From Lachnospiraceae bacterium KM106-2 (GTDB lineage Bacteria > Bacillota > Clostridia > Lachnospirales > Lachnospiraceae): 64,000 nucleotides of DNA. Below, piece by piece: positions 9,283 through 19,243 of the stretch (its first letter is position 1; every line of letters starts with the position of its first letter). A program made the position numbers and the translations under genes. A model generated the notes under the pieces. That model ran no database searches. It was not told the DNA's origin and saw only the letters and a program-made list of their open reading frames with translations. The DNA is taken from NCBI GenBank assembly GCA_009731425.1, contig AP018794.1, positions 1,495,960 through 1,559,959 of the forward strand, read 5' to 3'.

Positions 9283-9308
9283 CTTTTCCAGAAAATTTGA
9301 TGTAAAAT
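9279..9308 (+). promoter_or_regulatory. Probable promoter of the DUF2798 gene
   Basis: TTGACT (9279-9284), 18-base spacer, TAAAAT (9303-9308), overlapping the stop codon of the ATPase gene. Transcripts from here would run through the hairpin at 9347-9377 before reaching the gene. Confidence 0.5.
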
Positions 9309-9346
9309 ACGAAACGTAAATAAAATAATAGTGCGTAGAATGGTTC

Positions 9347-9383
9347 AGCACGAGACTTATATCATAGGTCTCGTGCTTTTTTT
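9347..9383 (+). terminator. Intrinsic terminator, possibly a leader attenuator
   Basis: A perfect 10-bp stem (9347-9356 with 9368-9377) followed by TTTTTTT. It ends the ATPase transcript. If the promoter at 9279 is real it also sits in the 5' leader of the next gene, about 100 bases before its start. Confidence 0.8.
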
Positions 9384-9483
9384 AATTACTATGGGAGTTT
9401 AGAGAACACCCATACAAATTAAAAGGCTTTCTAAAATGAAGAAAGCCAAGATGCGCACGATCCACTAGAAAGGAGTTATACAA

Positions 9484-9990
9484 ATGGAGTTTTATATGAA
9501 ACTACCAAGGAACAAAAAAGAATTTGCCTTATTTATGGGAGTCATTTCAATTTTATCAGTTAACATCATTGCACCACTCATTACCTGCTTTGAAATAGGT
9601 TTTCACATGAGTACCTGGTTCAATACCCTAACTGTCATTCCATTTATCTGGCTGGCCGTAATCGCCATCGTATTATTGACTTACAAACCGGCCGAATGGC
9701 TTACTGCAAAAATCGTGCACAAGGATGATAGTTTTCAATCACATATCGTCATTAATATTCTTTGTACTGTTTTTCTCATGTCCATCTTATTAACAGTCAT
9801 TGGTACATGGATTGGAACCCGTCATATCAGTATGGATCCCATTACATCATTCTTCTACAAATGGCCACGCAATTTTGCAATTTCCTTCTTTGTAGAGTCC
9901 TGTATTGCACAACCGATCGCAAGGTTTGTTATGTTAAAGATTCACGTCCACGCTTCGGTACCTGACCGTGTAAGCTCGATTGAGCACTAA
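9484..9990 (+). CDS. DUF2798 family membrane protein
   Basis: A 168-residue protein with four hydrophobic helices arranged as two similar halves. Each half begins with an aromatic/basic segment and contains the DUF2798 pattern (FALFMGVISILSVNIIAP and its second-half counterpart; FFVESCIAQPIARFVM near the end). The start has AAAGGAG eight bases ahead. Function of the family is unknown. A 200-base leader with its own possible promoter and a terminator hairpin hints at regulated expression. Confidence 0.75.
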   Translation: MEFYMKLPRNKKEFALFMGVISILSVNIIAPLITCFEIGFHMSTWFNTLTVIPFIWLAVIAIVLLTYKPAEWLTAKIVHKDDSFQSHIVINILCTVFLMSILLTVIGTWIGTRHISMDPITSFFYKWPRNFAISFFVESCIAQPIARFVMLKIHVHASVPDRVSSIEH

Positions 9991-10011
9991 TCTCACTAGT
10001 TTTTAACATAA

Positions 10012-10054
10012 TAATGGCTCTGTATCACTTATTTAACTTGATACAGAGCCATTA
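10012..10054. terminator. Bidirectional terminator hairpin
   Basis: A perfect 16-bp stem (10012-10027 with 10039-10054) between the convergent DUF2798 and DUF3298 genes. The flanking T-runs are short on both strands, so strength is uncertain. Confidence 0.75.
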
Positions 10055-10056
10055 CT

Positions 10057-10797
10057 TTACTTATATTGAAAGCTTACATATCCATTATATTGAGAACCCG
10101 ATGGTATCGTTAGCCGAACATATAATTTATCCTTTTTAAAATAAAAGCCTTCGTACTTATCATAAATCTGCTCCTCTATTTCCTCTACCTTTAGATCATC
10201 ATACGCATCTACAAGATTAGAATCCAATTGCTTTTTCATCGCACCATGAATCAGTTCAAGAAAAGAGTCATTCGAATATACATCACTCAATGATAATAGC
10301 ATATCATTTTTCACATCATAGTTGATGGTAAATGAAAGATTCATAGGATGCGCCGCACCTTCAGCATTATAGTCTCCATCAAAAACAATTGATATAAAGT
10401 TCTCCTTATTCATCGTTACCTTATAATTTAAAGAAATATCAAGCTTACTATCACTATTCTCATAAGGTAACTCTTCTATCACTCTGCCAAGAACTACACT
10501 ATTTACTATATTCAACTTGTCTCCATTTTTAGTGAACTCTGGATAATGCACATCAAACTTTTCCCTATGACTTTTGCGTTTCAACTGTTTATCATGTATG
10601 AGGTAGGATTGTGATGAAGTTGATAAACTCTCTAAAATAGACGGTTCTATCTTTATTCTATTATTAGAATCCACCTTTACATTACCAAATATATTTTCAT
10701 TAGTATGATTCTTATTAACCGTCTCGGTACTTTTCTGACATCTAATAACTCCTTGACATACCACACAGAAAAGAACTATTAATATGATCTTTCTCAT
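10057..10797 (-). CDS. Secreted DUF3298 (RsiV/PdaC C-terminal-like) protein
   Basis: A 246-residue protein with an N-terminal hydrophobic signal segment (IILIVLFCVVCQGVIRCQ). It has a DUF4163-like region (about 80-150) followed by DUF3298 (about 160-246; INYDVKNDMLLSLSDVYSNDS, FYFKKDKLYVRL). This pair of domains is found in the extracytoplasmic part of the anti-sigma factor RsiV and in the peptidoglycan deacetylase PdaC, where it probably binds cell-wall ligands. There is no adjacent sigma factor or catalytic domain, so it stands alone. The cysteine at about 20 could be a lipobox, but the context (VIRC) is poor. Confidence 0.7.
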   Translation of the reverse strand: MRKIILIVLFCVVCQGVIRCQKSTETVNKNHTNENIFGNVKVDSNNRIKIEPSILESLSTSSQSYLIHDKQLKRKSHREKFDVHYPEFTKNGDKLNIVNSVVLGRVIEELPYENSDSKLDISLNYKVTMNKENFISIVFDGDYNAEGAAHPMNLSFTINYDVKNDMLLSLSDVYSNDSFLELIHGAMKKQLDSNLVDAYDDLKVEEIEEQIYDKYEGFYFKKDKLYVRLTIPSGSQYNGYVSFQYK

Positions 10798-10871
10798 CGT
10801 TTCTCCTATTTAATACTGGTATCTAACTATTTGCGAGTTACTTTCATACCAATATTATACAATAACATAAA

Positions 10872-10909
10872 AAGAATGCCACACTATTTTATATTAGCAT
10901 GGCATTCTT
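10872..10909 (-). terminator. recA terminator
   Basis: A 10-bp stem (10872-10881 with 10900-10909), followed on the minus strand by TTTTTAT-like sequence, just after the recA stop codon. Confidence 0.85.
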
Positions 10910-10914
10910 CTTTC

Positions 10915-11928
10915 TTATTCGTCTTGCGATATCTCATTTTGTAATCCATAGTGCTCTCGAACTTTTGTTTCAACTGTCTCAAGCAGATCCTGATGTTCCA
11001 TAAGATAAGTTTTTGCTGCTTCACGGCCTTGTCCTACTTTTTCCTTCTCATAAGAATACCAAGCACCACTCTTATTGATAATATTTAGATCTGCCGCAAG
11101 ATCGAGGATGTCTCCCACTTTAGAGATTCCTTTTCCATAAATAATATCAAATTCCGCTTCTTTAAATGGTGGTGCAATCTTATTTTTTACAACTTTTATT
11201 CTCGTTCTGTTACCAATTCGCTCACCAGCAACTTTGATCTGATCGATCCTTCTAACATCTAAACGAACGGAAGCATAGAATTTTAAAGCCCTTCCACCGG
11301 TAGTAGTCTCTGGATTACCAAACATAACTCCGATCTTTTCACGAAGCTGGTTAATAAAGATTACGATACACTTTGATTTACTTACAACCGGCGTTAATTT
11401 ACGCAAAGCCTGAGACATTAATCTGGCCTGTAGTCCAATATGACTATCTCCCATCTCTCCATCGATCTCAGCCTTTGGAACTAACGCTGCAACGGAATCA
11501 ATGACTACAATATCGATAGCTCCAGAACGAACCATCGTCTCTGCAATATCTAATGCCTGCTCTCCACTGTCTGGTTGTGAGATATAGAGTTCATCAATAT
11601 CGACTCCGATATTTTTCGCATATGCAGGATCTAAGGCATGTTCTGCATCGATAAATGCTGCAATTCCACCTTGTTTTTGCACTTCTGCCACCATATGTAG
11701 CGAAACTGTTGTCTTACCACTTGACTCCGGACCATAGATTTCAATCACACGCCCTCTTGGAATTCCACCAAGACCAAGAGCGATATCAAGACTTAAGGAT
11801 CCTGTTGGAACAACTTCAACCTCGCCAAATGCATTCTTATCGCCCAAGCGCATAATGGCACCTTTTCCAAAATCCTTCTCAATTCTTGTAATCGCTGATT
11901 CCAGTGCTCGTTGCTTATCTTCTATCAT
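10915..11928 (-). CDS. recA: Recombinase A
   Basis: A 337-residue RecA, full length for the family. It contains Walker [10 protein letters not shown] (about 65-73), the conserved segments IDAEHALDP and [15 protein letters not shown], Walker B ([12 protein letters not shown], followed by [10 protein letters not shown]), the loop L2 region [26 protein letters not shown], and the C-terminal domain ending in acidic residues. It forms ATP-dependent filaments on single-stranded DNA for recombination and SOS induction. An upstream in-frame codon at 11988 lacks a good site; the ATG at 11928 has AAGGAG at ideal spacing. Monocistronic, with its own terminator. Confidence 0.98.
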   Translation of the reverse strand: MIEDKQRALESAITRIEKDFGKGAIMRLGDKNAFGEVEVVPTGSLSLDIALGLGGIPRGRVIEIYGPESSGKTTVSLHMVAEVQKQGGIAAFIDAEHALDPAYAKNIGVDIDELYISQPDSGEQALDIAETMVRSGAIDIVVIDSVAALVPKAEIDGEMGDSHIGLQARLMSQALRKLTPVVSKSKCIVIFINQLREKIGVMFGNPETTTGGRALKFYASVRLDVRRIDQIKVAGERIGNRTRIKVVKNKIAPPFKEAEFDIIYGKGISKVGDILDLAADLNIINKSGAWYSYEKEKVGQGREAAKTYLMEHQDLLETVETKVREHYGLQNEISQDE

Positions 11929-12058
11929 AATTTTGCTCCTTCTTTCTCCCACTACAAATAAACGTTCTTCTTTATTGTACCATTTCAAATCTGATTACGT
12001 AAGCAAACTCTGTACCTTACATAAAACTTTAGCAATTCTGCCTTATCCTATGCATCGA

Positions 12059-13405
12059 TTATTTGTCTATATTGACTACACGTCTGGCAAACGAACGATA
12101 GAGTCCGACTGCGATGAGTAATGTTATGAGATCTGATGCCGCCTGTGCGCAGATCACTCCATAATAACCTGCTAACTGATATAGTAGTAAAATGCTGGCT
12201 GCAAAGACGATTCCCTGTCTGCTGATGGATAAGATACAAGCCTGTACTGCTTTTCCGGCAGACTGAAATAGCGTTGTAAAGACAAGAATGATTCCAATAC
12301 AAGGTGTCGTAACTAACAAACATCGTAAGATCGTGCTTCCTGCCGTTACAAACGAGTCCTTTTTCATAAACATCCGTATGATCGCCGGTGCAAAGATAGC
12401 GAGGATTATAGATAATACAATAGAAAAGATAAGCTGCACGATGATATCAAATCGAATGATCTTCTTCAAACGATCCCAGTTCTTTGCTCCATAATTATAT
12501 CCTAGCAGGGGCTGTGCACCAAAAGCAAAGCCTACCATCACAAGAATTACGATCATATCAACTTTCATAGCGATTCCCATTGCTGCAACTTTATCACTTC
12601 CATAAGAAACTAAATAATGGTTCGTTAACGCAATTGCAAAACTTTGCATCAAGTTCGTAATGGAAGCAGGAATTCCAATGGCAAAGATATCGATTTTATC
12701 TTCTCGGGATATCTTGATCATTCGATAAGATACGGTTAACTTCTTACTCTTTTTCACCACAAAGTAAACTAAAATAATATCAGCCGCCAGGTTGCCTAGT
12801 ACTGTGGCAATTGCTGCTCCTCCCGCTCCCATATGTAATCCAAAGATAAAGATCGGATCAAGAATGATATTTACAATGGAACCAATTACAGTTCCGATCA
12901 TACATTCTACTGCAAGTCCTTCTGTCCTCATTAGATTACTTGGCGTTAAAGAGATCATAATGATCGGCGTTCCAATCGCCAAATAAGTATAATAACTTGA
13001 TGCATATTGCATTACATTACCATGGGCACCAAGCAAATGTAAAATTGGAGTCTGAAAGATCAAAAGGAAGATTGCTACCAATATGCCGCAGATAATCGAA
13101 GTATAAAAGCAAAAGCCGCTAACCCGTTTGCCCTCTTCATCTTTCTTCTGACCAAATAGTCGTGATATGACGGAACTACCGCCTAATCCAAAGATATCTC
13201 CTAAAGCGATCATCAGTGTAAACATCGGGGCACAGATCGATACCCCTGCGACCAGATCTGTATTCTGTGTCTGAGCGATAAAAAATGTATCAACCATATT
13301 ATAAACTAAGCTGATCACCATGCTGAACACAACTGGTAATGCTAATTTAAAATAAGCACTTTTAATCGGTTCCTTCTCAAATAAATCTGTATTGTTATTC
13401 GTCAT
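12059..13405 (-). CDS. MATE family efflux transporter
   Basis: A 448-residue protein with 12 helices in two MatE halves (PVVFSMVISLVYNMVDTFFIAQ at the start, PASITNLMQSFAIALTNHYL at the second half). These carriers use Na+ or H+ to export cationic drugs or metabolites. I choose the ATG at 13405, which overlaps the end of the upstream DinB gene by 11 bases and lacks a strong binding site of its own, consistent with translational coupling. Substrate unknown. Confidence 0.9.
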   Translation of the reverse strand: MTNNNTDLFEKEPIKSAYFKLALPVVFSMVISLVYNMVDTFFIAQTQNTDLVAGVSICAPMFTLMIALGDIFGLGGSSVISRLFGQKKDEEGKRVSGFCFYTSIICGILVAIFLLIFQTPILHLLGAHGNVMQYASSYYTYLAIGTPIIMISLTPSNLMRTEGLAVECMIGTVIGSIVNIILDPIFIFGLHMGAGGAAIATVLGNLAADIILVYFVVKKSKKLTVSYRMIKISREDKIDIFAIGIPASITNLMQSFAIALTNHYLVSYGSDKVAAMGIAMKVDMIVILVMVGFAFGAQPLLGYNYGAKNWDRLKKIIRFDIIVQLIFSIVLSIILAIFAPAIIRMFMKKDSFVTAGSTILRCLLVTTPCIGIILVFTTLFQSAGKAVQACILSISRQGIVFAASILLLYQLAGYYGVICAQAASDLITLLIAVGLYRSFARRVVNIDK

Positions 13406-13904
13406 ATAGCTTACCGTCCATCTTATGATTCTTATAAGCATCCATGCCCACTACCATTGGATATTTACCCGTATTCGCAATGGTGATTCCATTAAAGATC
13501 CCTACATGACACATGAAATGCCGAACCTGTCCAAAAATCAACTCGATTCTCGTATAATCACAATTCTCTGGTTTCTCATAAAGCTCTTCATCCGATAATC
13601 CATTCAAATATTTTGTTACCTTGTTATGTACTTGATCGTAATATGCCCATATCTCCTCTTTTGTTAGAACCTTATCACAGGCTAGATCCACTTGATCCAA
13701 ATGGGGAACATGAATCTCTGGTTCCGTAAATACATAAGGATTGATAAACCATTTATCACAGGAGTGGATCGTATGATAAAAGTATCTCCATACAGGAGTA
13801 CCGCATATCAAAGTTTTCCAGTTACATGTCTTCATAGAAATTTTCAGATTATAGAACATAATCTCAACTTGACCATTCAACATTTCTGTCATCTTTTTTG
13901 ACAT
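13395..13904 (-). CDS. DinB superfamily protein
   Basis: A protein of about 169 residues with the four-helix DinB/YfiT-like layout. It has a first-helix His in YFYHTIHSCDKWF (about 42-55) and the third metal ligand near FGQVRHFMCHVGIFNG (about 123-140). The family includes thiol-dependent metalloenzymes, but many members have no known role. GAGG lies eight bases before ATG 13904; GTG 13913 and ATG 13910 are less well placed. It overlaps and probably is cotranscribed with the MATE transporter. Confidence 0.75.
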   Translation of the reverse strand: MSKKMTEMLNGQVEIMFYNLKISMKTCNWKTLICGTPVWRYFYHTIHSCDKWFINPYVFTEPEIHVPHLDQVDLACDKVLTKEEIWAYYDQVHNKVTKYLNGLSDEELYEKPENCDYTRIELIFGQVRHFMCHVGIFNGITIANTGKYPMVVGMDAYKNHKMDGKLYDE

Positions 13905-13977
13905 TGTCATCACCTCTATTGGTATTGTACTACAATACCTAATATCTGTAAAAGACCATACAAGCTAAAGAGAAGAA

Positions 13978-14019
13978 GTCGCTGTTTCCTATCTAATATT
14001 TCGATTAGGAAACAACGAC
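13978..14019 (-). terminator. Terminator of the glycosidase operon
   Basis: A 14-bp imperfect stem (13978-13991 with 14006-14019) followed on the minus strand by a T-rich tail. It lies just after the beta-phosphoglucomutase gene. Confidence 0.7.
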
Positions 14020-14025
14020 TCCGTT

Positions 14026-14655
14026 TTAGATTTCTAGTAAATCTGAAAATGACTGTATCTTAATATCTGTTTTTTCATATCTTGCTGCATCACCAATTCC
14101 CACTGCTGTCATGTTTGCAGCTTTGGCAGCATCGATCCCAGCAAAAGCATCTTCAACAACAATACAGTTTTCTGGCTGTTCATCTAAAAACTTAGCTGCT
14201 TTTAGAAACACTTCTGGATCTGGTTTGGAATGTGTGATATTTGTTCCATCTGAGATTTGATCGAATAGATCCATAATTCCAACCTTCTCTAGTATATATT
14301 TTGTGTTTTTACTAGAGGATCCAATCGCAAGTTTATGACCCCTTTTTCTTAACATTTCTAATGTATTTTTCGTCTCTTGTGCAACATCCTTTGGTGTCAT
14401 TTGAGCTAAAAGCTCTCGATAATAACCATTCTTTTCTTCCATTAACTTTTCTTTTTCTTCTGTTGAAAAAGTTCCTTCATACTTTTCAAGTATGATCTCT
14501 AAGCTTTCTGCACGGCTGACTCCTCGTAAACGATTATTGATCTTCTCATCAAAATAAATTCCGATACGGTCCGCCATCTTCTTCCATGCTTTATAATGAA
14601 ATTTATCTGTAAAAACAATTACTCCATCTAAATCAAAAATATATGATTTTTTCAT
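14026..14655 (-). CDS. pgmB: Beta-phosphoglucomutase
   Basis: A 209-residue HAD-superfamily enzyme. The nucleophile motif FDLDGVIVFTDKFHYKAWK (about 8-26), RGVSRAESL cap motif, IGSSSKN motif 2 (about 112) and VVEDAFAGIDAAKAANM (about 168) are those of beta-phosphoglucomutase. It interconverts beta-glucose-1-phosphate and glucose-6-phosphate. It is the last gene of a GH3-GH78-pgmB operon, three bases behind the rhamnosidase. This suggests a phosphorylase-derived sugar phosphate is produced elsewhere or that it serves the released glucose. Confidence 0.9.
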   Translation of the reverse strand: MKKSYIFDLDGVIVFTDKFHYKAWKKMADRIGIYFDEKINNRLRGVSRAESLEIILEKYEGTFSTEEKEKLMEEKNGYYRELLAQMTPKDVAQETKNTLEMLRKRGHKLAIGSSSKNTKYILEKVGIMDLFDQISDGTNITHSKPDPEVFLKAAKFLDEQPENCIVVEDAFAGIDAAKAANMTAVGIGDAARYEKTDIKIQSFSDLLEI

Positions 14656-14657
14656 TT

Positions 14658-17453
14658 TTATTCCTCCGTACTGATTGTGATCTCGCAGATTTCTTTGATC
14701 GCCTGTTTTAATCTTGCAGGATCAAATGGAAGATACTCCATATGCAAGATCTGACCCAATGAATTTGCTGCCATTTCAGGATCCTTTGATGCTGCAATAC
14801 CTGCAATTGCAGGTGCATATAAACCGAGAATCTTCATAGCTTGTTCATCATTTGAAATTCTTCCTAATGAAGTCTTAATATCATATGGTTTTCTAAAGTC
14901 ATTTTTCGGCTGGTAACTAAAGCTATAAGTACCTGCTTCTAATTCCATTTCCTTAATTTCATATCCTGGTAAGATAACCTTCGCCACGCAACCAAATGGA
15001 ATCTCAATATAAATTGATAATTTACCATCCTTTTCGATTTTCCAGCTGCATACATAAGTACCATTCACTGATCGGTAAGTACAATCAATGGATGGGATAC
15101 GAATATCTGGATTAGGCTGAATCACGGCTTTCTTAAAACCATTTTCTAAAGAACGAATTCCTGCTGCATAAGCATACACAAATTCCATAACCGATCCATA
15201 GGCATAATGATTTAATGAATTCATTCCTGTATCGCTGATCGTTCCATCTGGAAGTACTGAGTTCCAACGTTCCCAAATGGTTGTCGCTCCAAGATTAACG
15301 CTATATAACCAGCTAGGGAAACCTTCCTTTAAAAGGAAATCATATGCTAACTCAGACAAACCTGCTTCGGCTAATACTGTACAGAGCATTGGTGCACCAA
15401 CAAATCCACATTTGATCTGATTACAATCTTTTCTTAAACGTTCTTTAAACTGCGCGATTGTCTTGTCTCGTTCAATATAAACGCCAAACTTTAATGCGAT
15501 CACATAAGCTGCCTGTGTATCAATTGCAAGTCTTCCACTTGGGGTAAAGAATTCACGGAATAGTGCTTGTCCCACTCTCTCTTCCAATTCTGCATAATAT
15601 TTCGCTTCTGCCTCTTTTGATAATCTCTCAGACATTTCCCTTACAATCTGAACGGAACGATAATAATATACGGTAGAGATATAAGTATCATCCGTACTTC
15701 CTTTAAAACTAGTTGGTGTAGGTCCGTCTAATGCAAGCCAGTCACCAAAGGTAAATCCGAAATCAAATAGGTAACGATGTCCTCTCTCTCCATCTTTTCG
15801 ATCGATATAATCAACCCAATCTTTCATTAATGGATAACAAAACTCCATCTCATCGATATTTCCATAGAACTGATATAATGTATTTGGTAATAAGGTTGCA
15901 ATGTCCCCCCATACACTACCTACATCATCTTTATGTTCCATATTAGGAATAAAATTAGGAATCCCTCCGTCTAGGATCAGCTGTTCTTCTCTTAGTTCTT
16001 TCATAAACTTATGGAAAAAAGCTCTTGTATCCACATGATAACTTGCCGTTGGTGCAAATACCTGCGCATCTCCAGTCCAGCCTAAACGCTCACTTCTTTG
16101 TGGGCAATCAGTTGGCAAGTCAACGAAATTTGATTTTAATCCCCATACTGTATTCTCATATAAACGATTAATCTTTTCGTTTGCGGTCTTAATATAGCCG
16201 GTTCTCTCAACATCTGAGTATAGAACTTTTCCAACAAAATCTTCTTTCTTAAGTTCCCCGACCCATCCAGTCACTCTTACATAACGGAATCCAAAATATG
16301 TGAAATGAGGCATTACATTCTCTTTTACACCGCCAGAAATATATACGAACTGTGATTTTGCATCTCGATAGTTTTTATTATAGAAATTACCCTGTTGAAG
16401 AATTTCGCCAAAATCTAATACCACTTTTGTCCCTTTTGGCAGATCTGCCTCAAATGCGATCCATCCGGCAAAGTTCTGTCCCATATCTAAAACAATCTCA
16501 CCCGCTGGTGTTACGATCACTTCTTTTACGTCGATTTCTTCTTTTATTACAACTGGAAGACTACTTCGATCTACTAGATGCTCTTTTAATAGATTTCTTG
16601 TTCCTTCCTGCTTGTTAGGATCATCTACTACTTCTGCTGGCTTCCATTCGTTATTCTTATCATCCCATAACTCTCGATTGATGATCTCACCGTCATAGAT
16701 ACCAGAATCCTCAATTTCTGATCCTTTATAACTCCAGGTGTCATCCGTATAAATACATTCCTTGGAACCATCTTCATACTCAATATGTATCTCACCAATG
16801 ACAGCCATGCGATCCCCATAGTTTTCACTTTTCAGTTCTAGTCCAAACAGTCCCATGTACCAGCCCTTACCAAGAAGAATCTCCAATGTATTATTTTCTT
16901 TTAACTGTCCCTCCATTGGTATCGTCATGACTTGAATCTGTTGATCGTAATTATTGATATATGGCATCAAATATTCATTTCCAAGGCGTTTTCCATTTAA
17001 ACTGATCTCAAATAATCCAACACCGGTTCCATAAAAGCGTGCTCGCTTCACTTGTTTTTTTATCTCAAATTGCTTTCTAAAAATCGGATGGAAGTGATCA
17101 TTTTCACAAGTAGTGATCCACTCAGCTTTCCAAACTTCTCCCATTTTGCCGGTTTCAAAGAAAGCTACCTCACTTACAGCCTCATCTCCTTTATTTCCCA
17201 TTACATGAACGCGATAATAATAAGTGGATCGTGGCAATAATTCCATTTCTAATCGCTCGCCACTTTGCTTTAGCTTGGCACCCTCTTTTTTATAGATGAT
17301 CTCAGTAAAGTTTGGATCTTTACTTACCTCAATGATGATATTCGTTTGTTTGGTACTGATCGTTTCTGTTACAAGCCAAGAACAACTTAGCTGATCGTAT
17401 TCAAATCCGAAAGGATTTGTGATTCCGTTTATCTGTAAATTAGAAATCTTCAT
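14658..17453 (-). CDS. Alpha-L-rhamnosidase, GH78 (copy 1)
   Basis: A 931-residue GH78 enzyme with the full modular layout: two N-terminal beta-sandwich domains, the (alpha/alpha)6 catalytic barrel from about 420, and a C-terminal beta domain. The catalytic motif DCPQRSERLGWTGDAQ is near residue 450, and the LGATTIWERWNSVLPDG motif carrying the second carboxylate is near 725. The usual Asp before Glu in the first motif is Ser here. No signal peptide, so it acts on imported rhamnosides. About 50 residues beyond the final beta domain (14658-14900) are extra relative to copy 2 and contain a helical tail. Second gene of the operon, 20 bases after GH3. Confidence 0.92.
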   Translation of the reverse strand: MKISNLQINGITNPFGFEYDQLSCSWLVTETISTKQTNIIIEVSKDPNFTEIIYKKEGAKLKQSGERLEMELLPRSTYYYRVHVMGNKGDEAVSEVAFFETGKMGEVWKAEWITTCENDHFHPIFRKQFEIKKQVKRARFYGTGVGLFEISLNGKRLGNEYLMPYINNYDQQIQVMTIPMEGQLKENNTLEILLGKGWYMGLFGLELKSENYGDRMAVIGEIHIEYEDGSKECIYTDDTWSYKGSEIEDSGIYDGEIINRELWDDKNNEWKPAEVVDDPNKQEGTRNLLKEHLVDRSSLPVVIKEEIDVKEVIVTPAGEIVLDMGQNFAGWIAFEADLPKGTKVVLDFGEILQQGNFYNKNYRDAKSQFVYISGGVKENVMPHFTYFGFRYVRVTGWVGELKKEDFVGKVLYSDVERTGYIKTANEKINRLYENTVWGLKSNFVDLPTDCPQRSERLGWTGDAQVFAPTASYHVDTRAFFHKFMKELREEQLILDGGIPNFIPNMEHKDDVGSVWGDIATLLPNTLYQFYGNIDEMEFCYPLMKDWVDYIDRKDGERGHRYLFDFGFTFGDWLALDGPTPTSFKGSTDDTYISTVYYYRSVQIVREMSERLSKEAEAKYYAELEERVGQALFREFFTPSGRLAIDTQAAYVIALKFGVYIERDKTIAQFKERLRKDCNQIKCGFVGAPMLCTVLAEAGLSELAYDFLLKEGFPSWLYSVNLGATTIWERWNSVLPDGTISDTGMNSLNHYAYGSVMEFVYAYAAGIRSLENGFKKAVIQPNPDIRIPSIDCTYRSVNGTYVCSWKIEKDGKLSIYIEIPFGCVAKVILPGYEIKEMELEAGTYSFSYQPKNDFRKPYDIKTSLGRISNDEQAMKILGLYAPAIAGIAASKDPEMAANSLGQILHMEYLPFDPARLKQAIKEICEITISTEE

Positions 17454-17473
17454 ATTCGTTCTCCCTTTTCTAA

Positions 17474-19162
17474 TTAAAATTTTAAATCAATCTTCCCACA
17501 GAATGGATCGATTGGTGACTTACCAGTGAATTCACTTCTTCCCATGATCTTTTCTATTACCGCTTCCATCACATATTCTGAATTGCAATAACCGTTGATG
17601 AATGTCTTGATCATCGGTGCATCTAATAAATGATATGGATTTCCTAAACTGATGAACATTGTTGGTATCTCATGTACCATCCATGGCATGTTATTTCCAA
17701 GACCAAACATCGTATGCCAGTTTAATCGAGATACGGTCTTATTAGATGCTGTCTCTACATTTGCTACATATAAGATCAGATCATAACGAGTTCTAAAGTC
17801 TCTTACTGAATCCTCCATAACTTCAAAACCCTCGTTCTCATATACCGTAACTTCAAATCCTTCGTTTTCTAACTGTTCCTTTATATATTTCGTTACTCGC
17901 TCATTAGATTGGAAATCTCCCATAATCTCTAATAAAACTCGTTTATATTTATTCGGTGTTAATGGAAGTAATTGTTCGGTATCTTTTACTAATGTTACAC
18001 CTTGATCTGCACATTCTTTAGCCCAAGCATCATGTTGCTGGCAGTTTAATAATTGTAGTGCATCCTCATTTGGTACTAACGTATCGTTTTCTTTCTTTTC
18101 AGGTAGACCTAAGGCAGCCTTAACTGCTAAAATTCTTTTTACTGCTTCTTCTAATCGTTTTTCGGTAAGAATTCCTTCCTCATAACCTTGACGCATATAA
18201 TCGAAATCTTCCTCCATATTTCGATTGAACAAGAACATATCGCAGCCACACTCGATGCTCATTGGTACTGCCATTTTACGATCCATTGCACAGCAGAATC
18301 CTGCCATCGGTGTCGCATCAGTTGTGATAAGACCATTAAATCCTAGTTTTTCACGTAACAGATGGGTTAATAAATTCTTTGATAACGTAGCAGGAAGGAT
18401 CTTATCACATTCTTTTTTATTATAAAATTCTTCATACGCTGGCATCGCAATATGTCCTGCCATGACCGTTAACGTACCTGCTTCGATCATCTCTTTATAG
18501 ATTCTTCCATATGTTTCATCCCACTCTTCACAAGATAATGAATTCACGCTTGTTAATAAATGTTGATCCCTCTCATCAATTCCGTCTCCAGGAAAATGTT
18601 TAACTGATGTAGCAACATTTTCTTCTTTTGCTGCCTTGATATACGCTTTTCCCATTTTTATTACGGTATCAACATCATCTCCAAATGTTCTTACATTTGT
18701 GATCGGATTATGATAATTTCTATCTAGATCAACAACTGGTGCAAACGCCCAGTTAACGCCTACTGCTGCTCCTTCTTTACAGCTTACTTTTCCTAGTTGA
18801 TATGCCTTTTCCTCATTCTTTGTTGCTGCAACAAGCATCTCTCTTCCAAAGTAAGTTCCCTCAACCGCAGAGCCATTACCACCATATTCAAGATTTGAGG
18901 CCGTTAAAAGAGGAATCTTAGACTCCGTTTGAAGGATGCGATGTGCCGCTAATAATTCTTTTCCTGGTCCTTCCCGATAAAGCATTCCACCAATATGTCT
19001 TGTCTGAACTAATTCTTTTAACTGATTTTCTTCCTTTGTAAATACAATTGGACAAAATAACTGTCCTATTTTTTCTTCAATTGTCATATCTGCATAGGTA
19101 CTCTCAACCCAGTCAATTTGTTTATTTGTCAAAAGAAACGGTTTTTTATCATATCTTATCAT
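17474..19162 (-). CDS. GH3 glycoside hydrolase, NagZ-like
   Basis: A 562-residue GH3 enzyme with a TIM-barrel domain (about 20-345) and an alpha/beta sandwich domain (about 370-550). The motif KHFPGDGIDERDQH (about 187-200) retains the Asp-His pair used as acid/base by the beta-N-acetylhexosaminidase branch of GH3, and the probable nucleophile Asp is in LITTDATPMAGF (about 282). The barrel has the branch's typical TNVRTFGDD. It has no signal peptide. Its place with rhamnosidases suggests GlcNAc- or glucoside-containing imported oligosaccharides, but specificity is inferred. First gene of the operon; AGGAG before the ATG. Confidence 0.88.
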   Translation of the reverse strand: MIRYDKKPFLLTNKQIDWVESTYADMTIEEKIGQLFCPIVFTKEENQLKELVQTRHIGGMLYREGPGKELLAAHRILQTESKIPLLTASNLEYGGNGSAVEGTYFGREMLVAATKNEEKAYQLGKVSCKEGAAVGVNWAFAPVVDLDRNYHNPITNVRTFGDDVDTVIKMGKAYIKAAKEENVATSVKHFPGDGIDERDQHLLTSVNSLSCEEWDETYGRIYKEMIEAGTLTVMAGHIAMPAYEEFYNKKECDKILPATLSKNLLTHLLREKLGFNGLITTDATPMAGFCCAMDRKMAVPMSIECGCDMFLFNRNMEEDFDYMRQGYEEGILTEKRLEEAVKRILAVKAALGLPEKKENDTLVPNEDALQLLNCQQHDAWAKECADQGVTLVKDTEQLLPLTPNKYKRVLLEIMGDFQSNERVTKYIKEQLENEGFEVTVYENEGFEVMEDSVRDFRTRYDLILYVANVETASNKTVSRLNWHTMFGLGNNMPWMVHEIPTMFISLGNPYHLLDAPMIKTFINGYCNSEYVMEAVIEKIMGRSEFTGKSPIDPFCGKIDLKF

Positions 19163-19243
19163 AATCTCACTCCTAAGCCTCTTATTTATATAAGACTATT
19201 CTATGGGATACCACTCTTTCACTCCATGTAATTTTTTTGTAAC

